Counted from the stretch's first letter, positions 16,071 to 23,969 are shown. The stretch is DNA of 36,837 bases from JANYJJ01 sp043749975 (GCA_043749975.1 JAYVCL010000295.1:1-36837), one strand, 5' to 3'. Numbers and translations: made by a program. Notes: generated by a model from the letters alone, not told the origin.

Positions 16071-17893
16071 GTCGGTTTCTCAAGGATGTCGATGTACTGC
16101 CAGAACTTGTTGTCGAATGTCGGCCGACGGTAGCCGACGAGCCAGGGATGCGCCAGGTCGGTGACGATGCGGTGCACGTTGAACTTTTGCGGCACGTAGG
16201 CCGTCAGCAGCTTGTTGGCGTCGGCGATCACGGCCAGCCGCTCGGGGCCGTCGGGCAGGGCCTGCATGCGGGCGTACAGCGCGTCGAAAGCGTCGAGCTT
16301 GAAGCGCGACAGGTTCTGCCCGCCGGCAGCCGGGCCGTAGAGTTCCTCGAACGCGTCTTGCACATCGGGCTGCTGCGAGCTGTAGCCGAGCTGCCACAGC
16401 ATCAACTGCCCGGCGCGCGCACGCTTCAACTGCTCGGGCCAGCTCGCGCTCTTGACGACCATGCGGATGCCCACCGCGCCGAGGTTGCGCTGCCACAGCT
16501 CCTCGTACTGGCGGCTCAAGGAATCGGGCTGGCTGGCGTATTCGATCAGCAGCGGCGTGCCGTCGGGGCGTTCGCGCCAGCCGTCGCCGTCGCCGTCGGT
16601 GTAGCCATACAGATCGAGCAGCGCCTTGGCGCGGGCCGGATCGAAGTCGCTGTTGCTGGTTTTGTACTCGGCGCTGTAGCCGTAGGTGCCAGGGGCCACG
16701 GTCGACTGCGCGGCAATCGCCTGGCCGCGCCGCGCCAGGCGAATCTCGCGCTGCACGTCGGTGGCCAGGCTGATGGCGCGGCGCAGCGCCACTTTCTCGG
16801 GCGTGTAGCCGCCCACCACCGGGTCGGTCATGTTGAAGTAGAAAAACGTGCGGTCGGCGCTGGCCGTGACGTAACGCCGCACGCCGCGTTTGGCCAGGTG
16901 TGGCGCCAGCGTGCCGGCGGGCACGGCGGCGTCGACGAATTCCGGCGGCAACAGAAACAGCAAATCGAATTCGGTGTTGACGAACGACAGCCAGCGCGGC
17001 TGGCTTTCTTCGATGATGGCGATCTCGACCCGGTCGATCATCGGCAGCCGCCGGCCCTCGAAGCGCGCCAGCAGCGCCTGGCCCTCGGCGTCTTCGGCGT
17101 TCGGCTGCGCGTCGTACAGCACGCGGCGGTAGCCCGGGTTGCGCTCGAGCACCAGCTTCGAGCTGCGCCGCCACGCGGCCAGCCGGAACGGCCCGGTGCC
17201 CACCGGGTGTTCCATGGTGCGCCCGGCGTGGGCCTCGATCACCTCGCGCGCCACTGCACCGCAGGCGCTGTTCCAGGCCAGCGTGTACAGCAGCCGCGGG
17301 CGCGGAGCCAGCAGCTTGAATTGCAGGCTGTAGCGGTCGAGTGCGCGAAGGCCTTCGACCTCGCGGTCGTAGTCGAAGGCCGTCTTGCCCGCCACGGCGT
17401 CAGCACGCAACGCGTCCAGGCCGATCAGGCCCTCTTGCGCCAGCGTGGAATACGACGGGCTGTTCAGCTTCGGGTCGAAAAAACGCTTGAAAGAGAAAAC
17501 ATAGTCTTGCGCCGTCAGCTCACGCGGCTTGCCGCCGAAAGCAGGATCGTCGGCGAAGAAGATGCCGCGCTGCAGCCGGACGGTCCAGGTGCGGAAGTCG
17601 ACTGAGACCTGCGGCATGCCGTCCGCCGTGTTGGGGCGAATCTTGAATGGCCGCGCCAGCGCGTCGTACTCGTACAGCGCATCGAAGATGTGGGCGATGA
17701 CGATGCGTGAATACAGGTCTTGCACCAGCGCCGGGTCGAAGCCGGTTTCGGCCACGTTGAAGGCGTAGCGCAGCACCTTCAACGCGGGCGTGTTCGGCTG
17801 CGCCGGCGCCGGAGTTGAATCGGCCGCTGCGCGCAACCACGGCGCGCACGCCGCCGCACCGAGCAGCTTGCGCCGCAGCGCCGAAGGCGTCAT
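16067..17893 (-). CDS. ABC transporter substrate-binding protein, family 5 (copy 1)
   Basis: This 608-residue periplasmic binding protein of the SBP_bac_5 (peptide/nickel) family starts with an Arg-rich signal peptide (TPSALRRKLLGAAACAPWL). The mature part has the domain I start LKVLRYAFNVAETGFDPA, then LTAQDYVFSFKRFFDP, VGTGPFRLAAW, ARAKALLDLYGYTDGDGDGW and a long C-terminal lobe. It is clearly paralogous to the next gene upstream: both carry VLRYAF, VAETGFDPA, AIIEESQPRWLSF and LYGY-DGDGW type blocks. ATGA overlaps join it to both neighbours. It probably feeds the permeases at 21949-23969, across the toxin-antitoxin island. The ligand (peptide or other) is not readable from sequence. Confidence 0.92.
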   Translation of the reverse strand: MTPSALRRKLLGAAACAPWLRAAADSTPAPAQPNTPALKVLRYAFNVAETGFDPALVQDLYSRIVIAHIFDALYEYDALARPFKIRPNTADGMPQVSVDFRTWTVRLQRGIFFADDPAFGGKPRELTAQDYVFSFKRFFDPKLNSPSYSTLAQEGLIGLDALRADAVAGKTAFDYDREVEGLRALDRYSLQFKLLAPRPRLLYTLAWNSACGAVAREVIEAHAGRTMEHPVGTGPFRLAAWRRSSKLVLERNPGYRRVLYDAQPNAEDAEGQALLARFEGRRLPMIDRVEIAIIEESQPRWLSFVNTEFDLLFLLPPEFVDAAVPAGTLAPHLAKRGVRRYVTASADRTFFYFNMTDPVVGGYTPEKVALRRAISLATDVQREIRLARRGQAIAAQSTVAPGTYGYSAEYKTSNSDFDPARAKALLDLYGYTDGDGDGWRERPDGTPLLIEYASQPDSLSRQYEELWQRNLGAVGIRMVVKSASWPEQLKRARAGQLMLWQLGYSSQQPDVQDAFEELYGPAAGGQNLSRFKLDAFDALYARMQALPDGPERLAVIADANKLLTAYVPQKFNVHRIVTDLAHPWLVGYRRPTFDNKFWQYIDILEKPT

Positions 17894-19722
17894 GGCTGTG
17901 CCTTGCGCCGCACGTCGAGGTCGATGTCCACGTACTTGAAGAATTCGCGCACGAAGGGGTTGCGGCGGTAGCCGACCAGCCACGGGTGCATCAGGTCGGT
18001 GGCAATGCGGTGCCCGCTGATCTTGTACGGCACGTAGGCCACCATCAGCTTGCTGGCCTCTTCCATCACGGCCTGGCGCTCGGGGCCGTCGGGCATCTTG
18101 TTCTGCTGGAGGTACAGCGCGTCGAACGCCGGCAGGTTGAAGCGCGCGTGGTTGGCACCGCCCTTGTTGGGGCCGTAGGCCAGCGCCAGGAAGGTGTCGC
18201 CGTCGGGGCTGGTGGCGGCCCAGCCCACGCCCCACATCATCAACTTGCCGGCGTGCGATGCCTTCAGGTTCTCCGGCCACTTGGCGGTCTTGAAGACAAT
18301 TTTGATGTTCACCGACTTCATCGCCTTGGCCCACAACTCCACCAATTGGCGGCTCAACTGGTCGGGCTGGGTGGCGTATTCGAGCAGCAGCGGCGAGCCG
18401 TCGGGCTGGTCGCGCCAGCCGTCACCGTCCTTGTCGACATAGCCGTAGAGGTCGAGCAAGGCTTTCGCGCGCGGCAGGTCGAAGTCGCTCATCTCGCTTT
18501 TGAGGGCCGGGTTGTAGCCGAAGCTCAACGGTGCAATGGCCGACTGCGCCGGCACCGCCTGGTTCCTGCGCACCAGCCGAATTTCTTCTTCGCTGTTGTA
18601 GGCCAGCGAAATGGCGCGGCGCAGCGCCACCTTGGCGGGCGTGTAGCCGCCCACCGTCGGGTCGTCCTGGTTGAACAGCGAGGCCAGCGTGGCGTCGACG
18701 AACGGCGCCTGGTCCATCACGATGCCTTGCTTGGTCAGGTTCGGTGCCAGCGTGTTGTTCGGGATCGCCAGGTTGGCGAACTCGTTCGGCAGGCGATCGA
18801 GAAAATCGCTCTGGCGGTTCAGGAAGCTCAGCCAGCGTGGCTGCGACTCTTCGATGATGGCGATCTCGACCCGGTCGAGCATCGGGATGCGCTTGCCCTT
18901 CATCGCCACGGCGATGGCCTGCGAGCGGGCGTCATCAGGCGGCGCGGCTTCGTCGTAGCGCATCTCGCGGAAGTTGGGGTTGCGCGCCAGCACGATGCGC
19001 GAGCTGCGCCGCCATTCGGCCAGCATGAAGGGGCCGGTGCCCACAGGGTGCGCCATGATCTTGTCGCCGTAGAACTCGGCCACCTCGCGCGCCACCGCGC
19101 CGAACGCGCCGCTGTCGGTCATCACCTCCTGGTGAAAGCGCGGCGCGGCTCGGGCCAGTTTGATCTGCAAGGTGTAGCGGTCGAGCGCGCGCAGGCCCTC
19201 GACCTCGGTGTCGTACGGAAACGGCTGCTTGGCGGCCATGGCCTTGCTGCGCAGCTCGCTCAGGCCGACGAGCCCGGCAGCCTCCAGCAGGTACAGGTTG
19301 GGGCTTTTCAGCGCCGGGTCGTAGTGCCGCTTCAGCGTGTAGACATAGTCCTGCGCGGTCAGTTCTCGCTTGGCCCCTTTGAAGGCCGGGTCGTCGGCAA
19401 AGAAGATGCCGGGCTTGATGCGAAACGTGAAGCGCGTGAAGTCGGCCGAAATCTCGGGCAGCACTTCGGCGGTGCTCGGCTTCAGCTTGAATGGCCGCGC
19501 CAGGTAGTCGAAGCGCAGCGGGGCCTCGACGATGGCGGCCACGATGGTGCGCGAAAACAGGTCGCTGATTTGCGCCGGGTCGAAGCCGGTCTCGGCGACG
19601 GGGAAGGCGTAGCGCAGCACCTTTTGAGCCGGTGGGCCGGCCGACGTCTGGGCCTGTGCTGGCGCGATCAGCAGTGCAGCCGACGCGACGAGCAGGGCAC
19701 TGAACGGGAAGCGGCGCAACAT
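17890..19722 (-). CDS. ABC transporter substrate-binding protein, family 5 (copy 2)
   Basis: This 610-residue paralogue of the downstream binding protein has the Sec signal peptide MLRRFPFSALLVASAALLIA with likely cleavage after PAQA. The mature protein begins with KVLRYAFPVAETGFDPAQIS, followed by LTAQDYVYTLKRHYDP, VGTGPFMLAEW, AIIEESQPRWLSF and LLDLYGYVDKDGDGWRDQ. The ATG at 19722 was chosen because the signal peptide starts there; a longer frame upstream has no family similarity. The ribosome binding site is weak. It is the first gene of the SBP-SBP-ligase-GAF operon and lies 58 bases after the PIN toxin gene on the same strand, with a hairpin between. Confidence 0.92.
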   Translation of the reverse strand: MLRRFPFSALLVASAALLIAPAQAQTSAGPPAQKVLRYAFPVAETGFDPAQISDLFSRTIVAAIVEAPLRFDYLARPFKLKPSTAEVLPEISADFTRFTFRIKPGIFFADDPAFKGAKRELTAQDYVYTLKRHYDPALKSPNLYLLEAAGLVGLSELRSKAMAAKQPFPYDTEVEGLRALDRYTLQIKLARAAPRFHQEVMTDSGAFGAVAREVAEFYGDKIMAHPVGTGPFMLAEWRRSSRIVLARNPNFREMRYDEAAPPDDARSQAIAVAMKGKRIPMLDRVEIAIIEESQPRWLSFLNRQSDFLDRLPNEFANLAIPNNTLAPNLTKQGIVMDQAPFVDATLASLFNQDDPTVGGYTPAKVALRRAISLAYNSEEEIRLVRRNQAVPAQSAIAPLSFGYNPALKSEMSDFDLPRAKALLDLYGYVDKDGDGWRDQPDGSPLLLEYATQPDQLSRQLVELWAKAMKSVNIKIVFKTAKWPENLKASHAGKLMMWGVGWAATSPDGDTFLALAYGPNKGGANHARFNLPAFDALYLQQNKMPDGPERQAVMEEASKLMVAYVPYKISGHRIATDLMHPWLVGYRRNPFVREFFKYVDIDLDVRRKAQP

Positions 19723-19758
19723 GGTTTGAACTCGGTGCGGGGACAAGGCGCAGTGTAG

Positions 19759-19782
19759 GAGCGCGCTTGGCTGCGCGCGCTC
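19759..19782 (-). terminator. Hairpin at the 3' end of the minus-strand toxin-antitoxin operon
   Basis: GAGCGCGC (19759-19766) and GCGCGCTC (19775-19782) are perfect 8-base arms around an 8-base loop, overlapping the stop codon of the PIN gene and 36 bases before the next binding-protein gene. There is no T-run after it, so it may be a weak or factor-dependent terminator, or a processing site. Terminator is the most likely role given its place. Confidence 0.4.
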
Positions 19783-20200
19783 AGCCGACCCCGACTCTTT
19801 GCAATGCCTGCGCCGGATCGACGATGGGCATTCCCTCGAACTGTTGAAGAACCAACAAATCTCGGTCGCCCGAGACAATCAGTTCGACCCGCGCGGCCAG
19901 TGCCAAGGCGAGCACCTTGTCGTCATCGGGATCGCGGCATACCGGCTGCGCCAGCGGCGGCGGATCGAAGACTTGCGTCAACTGCCGCACCTCTGCAAGA
20001 AGCCGCTCGCGCGAGGTGCTTGTGCGCCTCAAGACCGCATCGAACTTCGTGCGGCTCAGCACATCGGCCAGCTCGACCAACAACGCCGGGCTGCTCACCA
20101 ATCCGAGCGCACCGCTGCGCACTTGCGTGAGCAGCGCGTGCGGCGAGCCGTGCCACAGCAGGCCCGCGATCAGCACATTGGTGTCAATGACCACCCGCAC
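19781..20200 (-). CDS. PIN-domain toxin (COG1569 type)
   Basis: This 139-residue PIN ribonuclease-like protein opens VVIDTNVLIAGLLWHGSPHA, the first acidic position plus the G-L-L-W pattern of the 'putative toxin, PIN family' group. A second acidic site is in LLVELADVLSRTKF. The third cluster is DPDDDKVLALALAARVELIV, followed by SGDRDLL. These acidic residues usually bind Mg2+ for RNA cleavage. It starts at a GTG that overlaps the preceding antitoxin gene by 17 bases, so the pair is coupled. It is the last of four minus-strand toxin-antitoxin genes. The RNA target cannot be told from sequence. Confidence 0.88.
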   Translation of the reverse strand: MRVVIDTNVLIAGLLWHGSPHALLTQVRSGALGLVSSPALLVELADVLSRTKFDAVLRRTSTSRERLLAEVRQLTQVFDPPPLAQPVCRDPDDDKVLALALAARVELIVSGDRDLLVLQQFEGMPIVDPAQALQRVGVG

Positions 20201-20432
20201 GCTGCCGCCGTTCTGCGCGTGCCGCTTTCACCTCCGCATTGATCTCGTCCATCGACATCGGCTCGATGCCCGCTGCCGCCGCACGGTCGGCGATGGACAG
20301 CAGCGAGTCAGCCGCCCGCTGACGCGCGAGCGCGTCGTTGAGCAAGCGCTCAAGCGCCTGCGGGGTCAGCAGCCCGGCATCGCGTGCGGCCCGCGCGGTG
20401 GCGTCGGGCAATTCAATCTGGATGCGTGTCAT
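20184..20432 (-). CDS. Antitoxin partner of the PIN toxin (ribbon-helix-helix-like)
   Basis: This 82-residue protein starts MTRIQIELPDATARAARDAG, a beta strand then helix of ribbon-helix-helix type. LLTPQALERLLNDALARQRA follows, and then a charged tail with MSMDEINAEVKAARAERR, the extended helix that antitoxins use to wrap the toxin. The ATG overlaps the stop of the upstream vapC by 4 bases (ATGA), and its 3' end overlaps the PIN toxin start by 17 bases. It is assigned as the antitoxin of the downstream PIN protein from order and shape; sequence recognition alone would be weak. Confidence 0.8.
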   Translation of the reverse strand: MTRIQIELPDATARAARDAGLLTPQALERLLNDALARQRAADSLLSIADRAAAAGIEPMSMDEINAEVKAARAERRQRAGGH

Positions 20433-20857
20433 GGTCGAGCCCCTTTTGCGGGTTGTAACGGCACGGTCCAATTATCCAGCTTCAACCCCGGCACGCGCTT
20501 GAACTCGCGCAGGTTGTTCGTCACCAAGGTCACCTGCAGCGCCAACGCGTGGGCCGCAATCTGCAGGTCGAGCGGGCCGAGGGGCGTGCCTTTGCGCTCG
20601 AGCCCGGCCCGCACGTCGCCGTAGGCGCGTGCCGCCGCAAGGTCGTAGTCGGCCACGGTCAGTGGCGCCAGGAACCGTTCCAATGCGTCGGCGTTGCGGC
20701 GCGAACCGCTTTGGCGCACGCCCCAGAACAACTCGCTGGCGGTGATCACGGAAATGCCGATGCCGTCGGACTCATGCGCCAGAAACCGTGCCAGCACGGC
20801 AGGTAGACGCTCGTTGATGACGTAGATGCAGATGTTGGTGTCGAGCAGGTAGCGCAT
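20429..20857 (-). CDS. vapC: VapC-type PIN ribonuclease toxin
   Basis: This 142-residue VapC-like toxin begins RYLLDTNICIYVINERLPAV with the first catalytic Asp at residue 6. It has SVITASELFWGV (acidic Glu), GPLDLQIAAHALAL (Asp) and TLVTNNLREFKRVPGLKLDNW. The last block, NNxREFxRVxGLxxxNW, is typical of VapC proteins that cut initiator tRNA in enterics, but the target here is unproven. It follows vapB by 22 bases and ends in an ATGA overlap with the next antitoxin gene, linking two modules into one transcript. Confidence 0.92.
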   Translation of the reverse strand: MRYLLDTNICIYVINERLPAVLARFLAHESDGIGISVITASELFWGVRQSGSRRNADALERFLAPLTVADYDLAAARAYGDVRAGLERKGTPLGPLDLQIAAHALALQVTLVTNNLREFKRVPGLKLDNWTVPLQPAKGARP

Positions 20858-20879
20858 CGATCAGCCGGCTTTCAACCGA

Positions 20880-21149
20880 TCAGCGCAACCGACGGCGCGG
20901 TGCCAGCGGCGCGCGTTCGTCGGGCTGCGCCGGCTGCTGGCGTTCGAATTGAAAACCGGGCTCGAAGGCCGACAACGACTCGACCAGGCCTTGCATCGAC
21001 GCCCTCGGGCGCGCGCTCAGCACCACCTCGTCGCCTTGGTGGCGAACATAGACTTCGGTGCCCTCGAACCGGAACTCTTTGGGCAGCCTGACGGCCTGGC
21101 TGCGACCGTGGAGAAACAGCTTGGCTTTGGCTGGGGAAGTGGCTTGCAT
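20880..21149 (-). CDS. vapB: VapB-type antitoxin (AbrB/SpoVT fold)
   Basis: This 89-residue protein contains AKLFLHGRSQAVRLPKEFRF followed by GTEVYVRHQGDEVVLSARP, the swapped-hairpin DNA-binding domain of VapB antitoxins. The C-terminal half (residues 50-89) is Pro/Arg/Gln-rich and likely disordered until it binds VapC. It is the first gene of the minus-strand toxin-antitoxin operon and is divergent from a second AbrB-type antitoxin gene, with 108 bases between the two starts. As in the family, it probably represses its own promoter in that gap together with VapC. Confidence 0.92.
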   Translation of the reverse strand: MQATSPAKAKLFLHGRSQAVRLPKEFRFEGTEVYVRHQGDEVVLSARPRASMQGLVESLSAFEPGFQFERQQPAQPDERAPLAPRRRLR

Positions 21150-21194
21150 CGCGAACCTCGGCAGTGGTAGCTATCAAGTGTATACCCGAGTCGT

Positions 21195-21232
21195 TTGAGG
21201 TCGGCTGCCTTACGGCGGTAACATGTAAGGCA
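21195..21232 (+). promoter_or_regulatory. Predicted promoter and inverted-repeat operator for the plus-strand AbrB/PIN module
   Basis: TTGAGG (21195-21200), 18 bases, and TAACAT (21219-21224) form a moderate plus-strand promoter. TGCCTTAC (21206-21213) and GTAAGGCA (21225-21232) are perfect 8-base arms that bracket the -10 box. Arms flanking the -10 box are where an autorepressing antitoxin would bind. The same 108-base gap must also hold the vapB promoter; TATACA on the minus strand near 21180-21185 is a possible -10 but has no good -35. Confidence 0.55.
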
Positions 21233-21257
21233 ACGCCATGCAGAAAGGACACCCGCC

Positions 21258-21530
21258 ATGTACGCCACGCTCACCAGCAAGGGGCAGATCACCCTGCCCA
21301 AGGAAATCCGCGATCGTTTGCAGCTCGACGCCGGGGCGATGCTGGACTTCCAGGTGTTGCCCGACAACACCCTGACGGCGCGGGCGGTCAAGCCCGATGC
21401 GCGCAGCATTCGCGGCATCCTCAAGTCGCCGCACGCACGGGCCTTGACGATCAAGCAGATGGACGACGCGGTGGCTGCCGAGTTGCGGGCAAAGCACGCA
21501 CCTGCAGCGCGTGGGCGGCTGCGAGGCTGA
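21258..21530 (+). CDS. AbrB-family antitoxin (VapB/MazE-like)
   Basis: This 90-residue protein begins MYATLTSKGQITLPKEIRDR, the classic AbrB/MazE strand-loop, followed by LQLDAGAMLDFQVLPDNTLT. The C-terminal part (GILKSPHARALTIKQMDDAV, then AAELRAKH) is the toxin-binding tail often seen with PIN partners. The ATG at 21258 follows AGAAAGGACACCCGCC, a good ribosome binding site. The PIN toxin starts 9 bases after its stop. It lies just downstream of the inverted repeat at 21206-21232, its likely operator. Confidence 0.92.
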   Translation: MYATLTSKGQITLPKEIRDRLQLDAGAMLDFQVLPDNTLTARAVKPDARSIRGILKSPHARALTIKQMDDAVAAELRAKHAPAARGRLRG

Positions 21531-21539
21531 ACGCGTTCG

Positions 21540-21935
21540 ATGATCGGCCTCGACACCAACATTCTCTTGCGCCTGTGGCTGAACGATGCGCCATCGCAGA
21601 ACAGCCGCATCGACGCGATGCTGGACGCCCACGGCGGCACGCCCGAGTCGATGCTGTTGACCGATGTGGTGCTGGCCGAAGCGGTGTGGACCTTGCGTTC
21701 CGCCTACGGCCAAGACAAGGCGGCGCAGTTGATGGCGCTGCGCAGCGTGCTCGGCGAAATCGCGTTTGCCTTCGAGGACCGCGACACCGTGGCGCGCGCG
21801 GTCACGCTGTTCGAGGACAGTGCCTGCGGTTTCTCCGACTGCCTGGTGGCCGCCAAACACGCGCAGCACGGTTGCGAGTTCACCGCCACCTTCGACCGCG
21901 CGATGCGCAAGCTGCCCAACGTCAGAATTCTCTGA
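21540..21935 (+). CDS. PIN-domain toxin (VapC-like)
   Basis: This 131-residue PIN protein starts MIGLDTNILLRLWLNDAPSQ with the first catalytic Asp at residue 5. Further acidic positions are in TDVVLAEAVWTLRSAYG and GFSDCLVAAKHAQHGCEFTA, then TFDRAMRKLPNVRIL, the usual VapC ending. It pairs with the AbrB-type antitoxin 9 bases upstream. Its stop is only 13 bases from the first permease gene of the ABC transporter on the same strand, so the two are probably on one transcript. Confidence 0.92.
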   Translation: MIGLDTNILLRLWLNDAPSQNSRIDAMLDAHGGTPESMLLTDVVLAEAVWTLRSAYGQDKAAQLMALRSVLGEIAFAFEDRDTVARAVTLFEDSACGFSDCLVAAKHAQHGCEFTATFDRAMRKLPNVRIL

Positions 21936-21948
21936 ACCCAAGTTGCCG

Positions 21949-22887
21949 ATGACCGCCTACCTGATCCGCCGCCTCTGGCAAATGATCCCGACCCTGATCG
22001 GCGTGGTGCTGCTGGTGTTCTTTTTGTTCAAGTACTTCGGCGGCGACCCGGCTGAAATTCTGGGCGGGCTGAATGCCAACGCGCAGCAGATCGACGCCAT
22101 CCGCGAGCAGCTCGGGCTGAACAAAAGCACCTGGGAACAGCTCTACATTTTCTTCAAGCAGATCGTCAGCTTCGAGTGGGGCAAGAGCTGGGCCACCAAC
22201 GAGTCGGTGGCGCATTTGTTTGCGACTCGCCTTCCGGCCACGCTGACGGTGATGGTGCCGATCCTGCTGCTCGACGTGCTGCTGGCGATTCCGTTCGCGC
22301 TGGCGGTGGCGTATGTGCGCGGCTCGCTGACCGACCGCGTCATCATGATCGTCAGCACGGTCGCCTTGTCGATCTCGTTCCTGGTCTACGTGATCGTCGG
22401 CCAGTACCTGTTCGCGTTTCGCCTGGGCTGGTTTCCGGTACAGGGTTGGAGCGACAGCTTTTTGACCAACCTGGCCGTCTACACGCCGCTGCCGGTGCTG
22501 CTGGCGGTGTTGGTGGGGCTGGCACCGCAGATGCGGCTGTACCGCACGTTTTTCCTCGACGAGATCGGGCAGGACTACGTGCGCACCGCGCGCGCCAAGG
22601 GCCTGACCGAGCGCACGATCTTGCTCAAGCACGTGCTGCGCAACGCGATGATTCCGATCTTGACCAATGTGGCGGTGGCGGTGCCGGGCATCTTCGTCGG
22701 CTCGTTCCTGATCGAGGTGTTCTTCTCGATCCCCGGCCTCGGCCGCGAGGTGCTGCTGGCGGTGAACCGCAGCGACTACCCGGTGATTCAAGCGGTGACG
22801 ATCTACATCGCCTGCATCACGATGGCGGTCAACCTGCTCACCGACGTGCTCTACAAGCTGGCCGACCCGCGCGTGGTTTTGAAATGA
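21949..22887 (+). CDS. Peptide-type ABC transporter permease (DppB/YejB-like)
   Basis: This 312-residue integral membrane protein has an N-terminal TM segment (LWQMIPTLIGVVLLVFFLFK) and a periplasmic loop (GGDPAEILGGLNANAQQIDA). Five more TM segments follow. The cytoplasmic EAA loop is EIGQDYVRTARAKGLTERTI, ending HVLRNAMIPILTNVAVAVPG, the contact site for the ATPase. ATG at 21949 gives the normal N-terminus of the DppB family. It overlaps the second permease by 4 bases (ATGA). Although first in the transporter operon, it has only 13 bases upstream before a toxin gene, so it lacks a promoter region of its own. Confidence 0.94.
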   Translation: MTAYLIRRLWQMIPTLIGVVLLVFFLFKYFGGDPAEILGGLNANAQQIDAIREQLGLNKSTWEQLYIFFKQIVSFEWGKSWATNESVAHLFATRLPATLTVMVPILLLDVLLAIPFALAVAYVRGSLTDRVIMIVSTVALSISFLVYVIVGQYLFAFRLGWFPVQGWSDSFLTNLAVYTPLPVLLAVLVGLAPQMRLYRTFFLDEIGQDYVRTARAKGLTERTILLKHVLRNAMIPILTNVAVAVPGIFVGSFLIEVFFSIPGLGREVLLAVNRSDYPVIQAVTIYIACITMAVNLLTDVLYKLADPRVVLK

Positions 22888-23969
22888 CGGCTGAAATGAG
22901 CGCCGTCTTGAACCGCACAGCGTCTGCTACCAAGCCGGCGTCCTCAAGTGGCGTCTGGGCCGCGGCGTGGACGCGCTTCAAGACCGACAAGGTGGGCCTG
23001 GTCTCGCTCGCCGTCGTGGCCGCGTTCCTGTTGCTGGTGGTCGCCGCCAGCCTCGGCCTGGTGGCAAACCACTGGCAGCGCGAAGTGGGCCTGCCCGACG
23101 CGCCGCCGACCTTCCTGGGGCCGGCACCCAAGCTCGCGAGCACAGCCATCGCAGTGCCCAGCGGCCCGAATGTCGACATCTCGGCGGTCGACCCGCTGGC
23201 GCCGCGCTACAAGGAATGGGACGCCGGCGTGGCCAAGTACAAAACCACCGAGGCGGTGCGCCGTAACACGCTGCCTTTCGGCGGCGACCGGCTGGGCCGC
23301 GACGTGCTGAGCAAGGCCGTGAAGGGCGCACAAATCTCGATCCTGGTCGGCGCGCTGGCGGCCGTGGCGGCCACCCTGATCGGCACGGTGCTGGGTGCCG
23401 TGGGCGGCTTCTTCGGCGGCAAGCTCGGCGACTTGCTGGAGTGGGTCTACAACGTGTTCACCTCGATCCCCGGCATCTTGCTGATCTTCACCTTTGCGGC
23501 GGTGCTGAACCGGGCCGACTCGATCATTCCGAAGGGCATCTGGAGCATCGTGATCATCCTCGGGCTCACCGGCTGGACCGGCATCTACCGCCTGGTGCGG
23601 GCCGAATTCATCAAGCACGCCGTGCGCGAATACGTGCGCTCGGCCGAGGCCATCGGCGCCACTGCTTTCTCGCGCATGTTCAAGCACATCCTGCCCAACG
23701 TCAGCCATGTGGTGCTGGTGCAGTTGTCGATCCACGTGGTGGGTTTCATCAAGGCCGAAGTGATCCTGAGCTACCTGGGCCTGGGCGTGGCGGTGGACCA
23801 GGTGAGCTGGGGCACGATGCTGGCCGAAGCGCAGAGCGAATTGATCCTCGGCCACTGGTGGCAACTGGCGGCGGCAACGCTGTTCATGGCGGCGTTCGTC
23901 ACCGCGTTCTCGTTGTTCACCGACGCGCTGCGCGATGCGCTCGACCCGAAGTTGAGGGGCCTGGAATGA
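22884..23969 (+). CDS. Peptide-type ABC transporter permease (DppC/YejE-like)
   Basis: This 361-residue second permease subunit has an N-terminal cytoplasmic stretch and a first TM (GLVSLAVVAAFLLLVVAASL). A long periplasmic segment (about residues 55-140, rich in Pro and charged residues) follows, longer than in DppC and reminiscent of the YejE group. The motif LPFGGDRLGRDVLSKAVKGA leads into the core TMs, and the EAA loop is EYVRSAEAIGATAFSRMFKH. It overlaps both neighbours by 4 bases. An internal ATG at 22896 is a possible alternative start, but the overlapping one fits the operon pattern. Confidence 0.94.
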   Translation: MTAEMSAVLNRTASATKPASSSGVWAAAWTRFKTDKVGLVSLAVVAAFLLLVVAASLGLVANHWQREVGLPDAPPTFLGPAPKLASTAIAVPSGPNVDISAVDPLAPRYKEWDAGVAKYKTTEAVRRNTLPFGGDRLGRDVLSKAVKGAQISILVGALAAVAATLIGTVLGAVGGFFGGKLGDLLEWVYNVFTSIPGILLIFTFAAVLNRADSIIPKGIWSIVIILGLTGWTGIYRLVRAEFIKHAVREYVRSAEAIGATAFSRMFKHILPNVSHVVLVQLSIHVVGFIKAEVILSYLGLGVAVDQVSWGTMLAEAQSELILGHWWQLAAATLFMAAFVTAFSLFTDALRDALDPKLRGLE

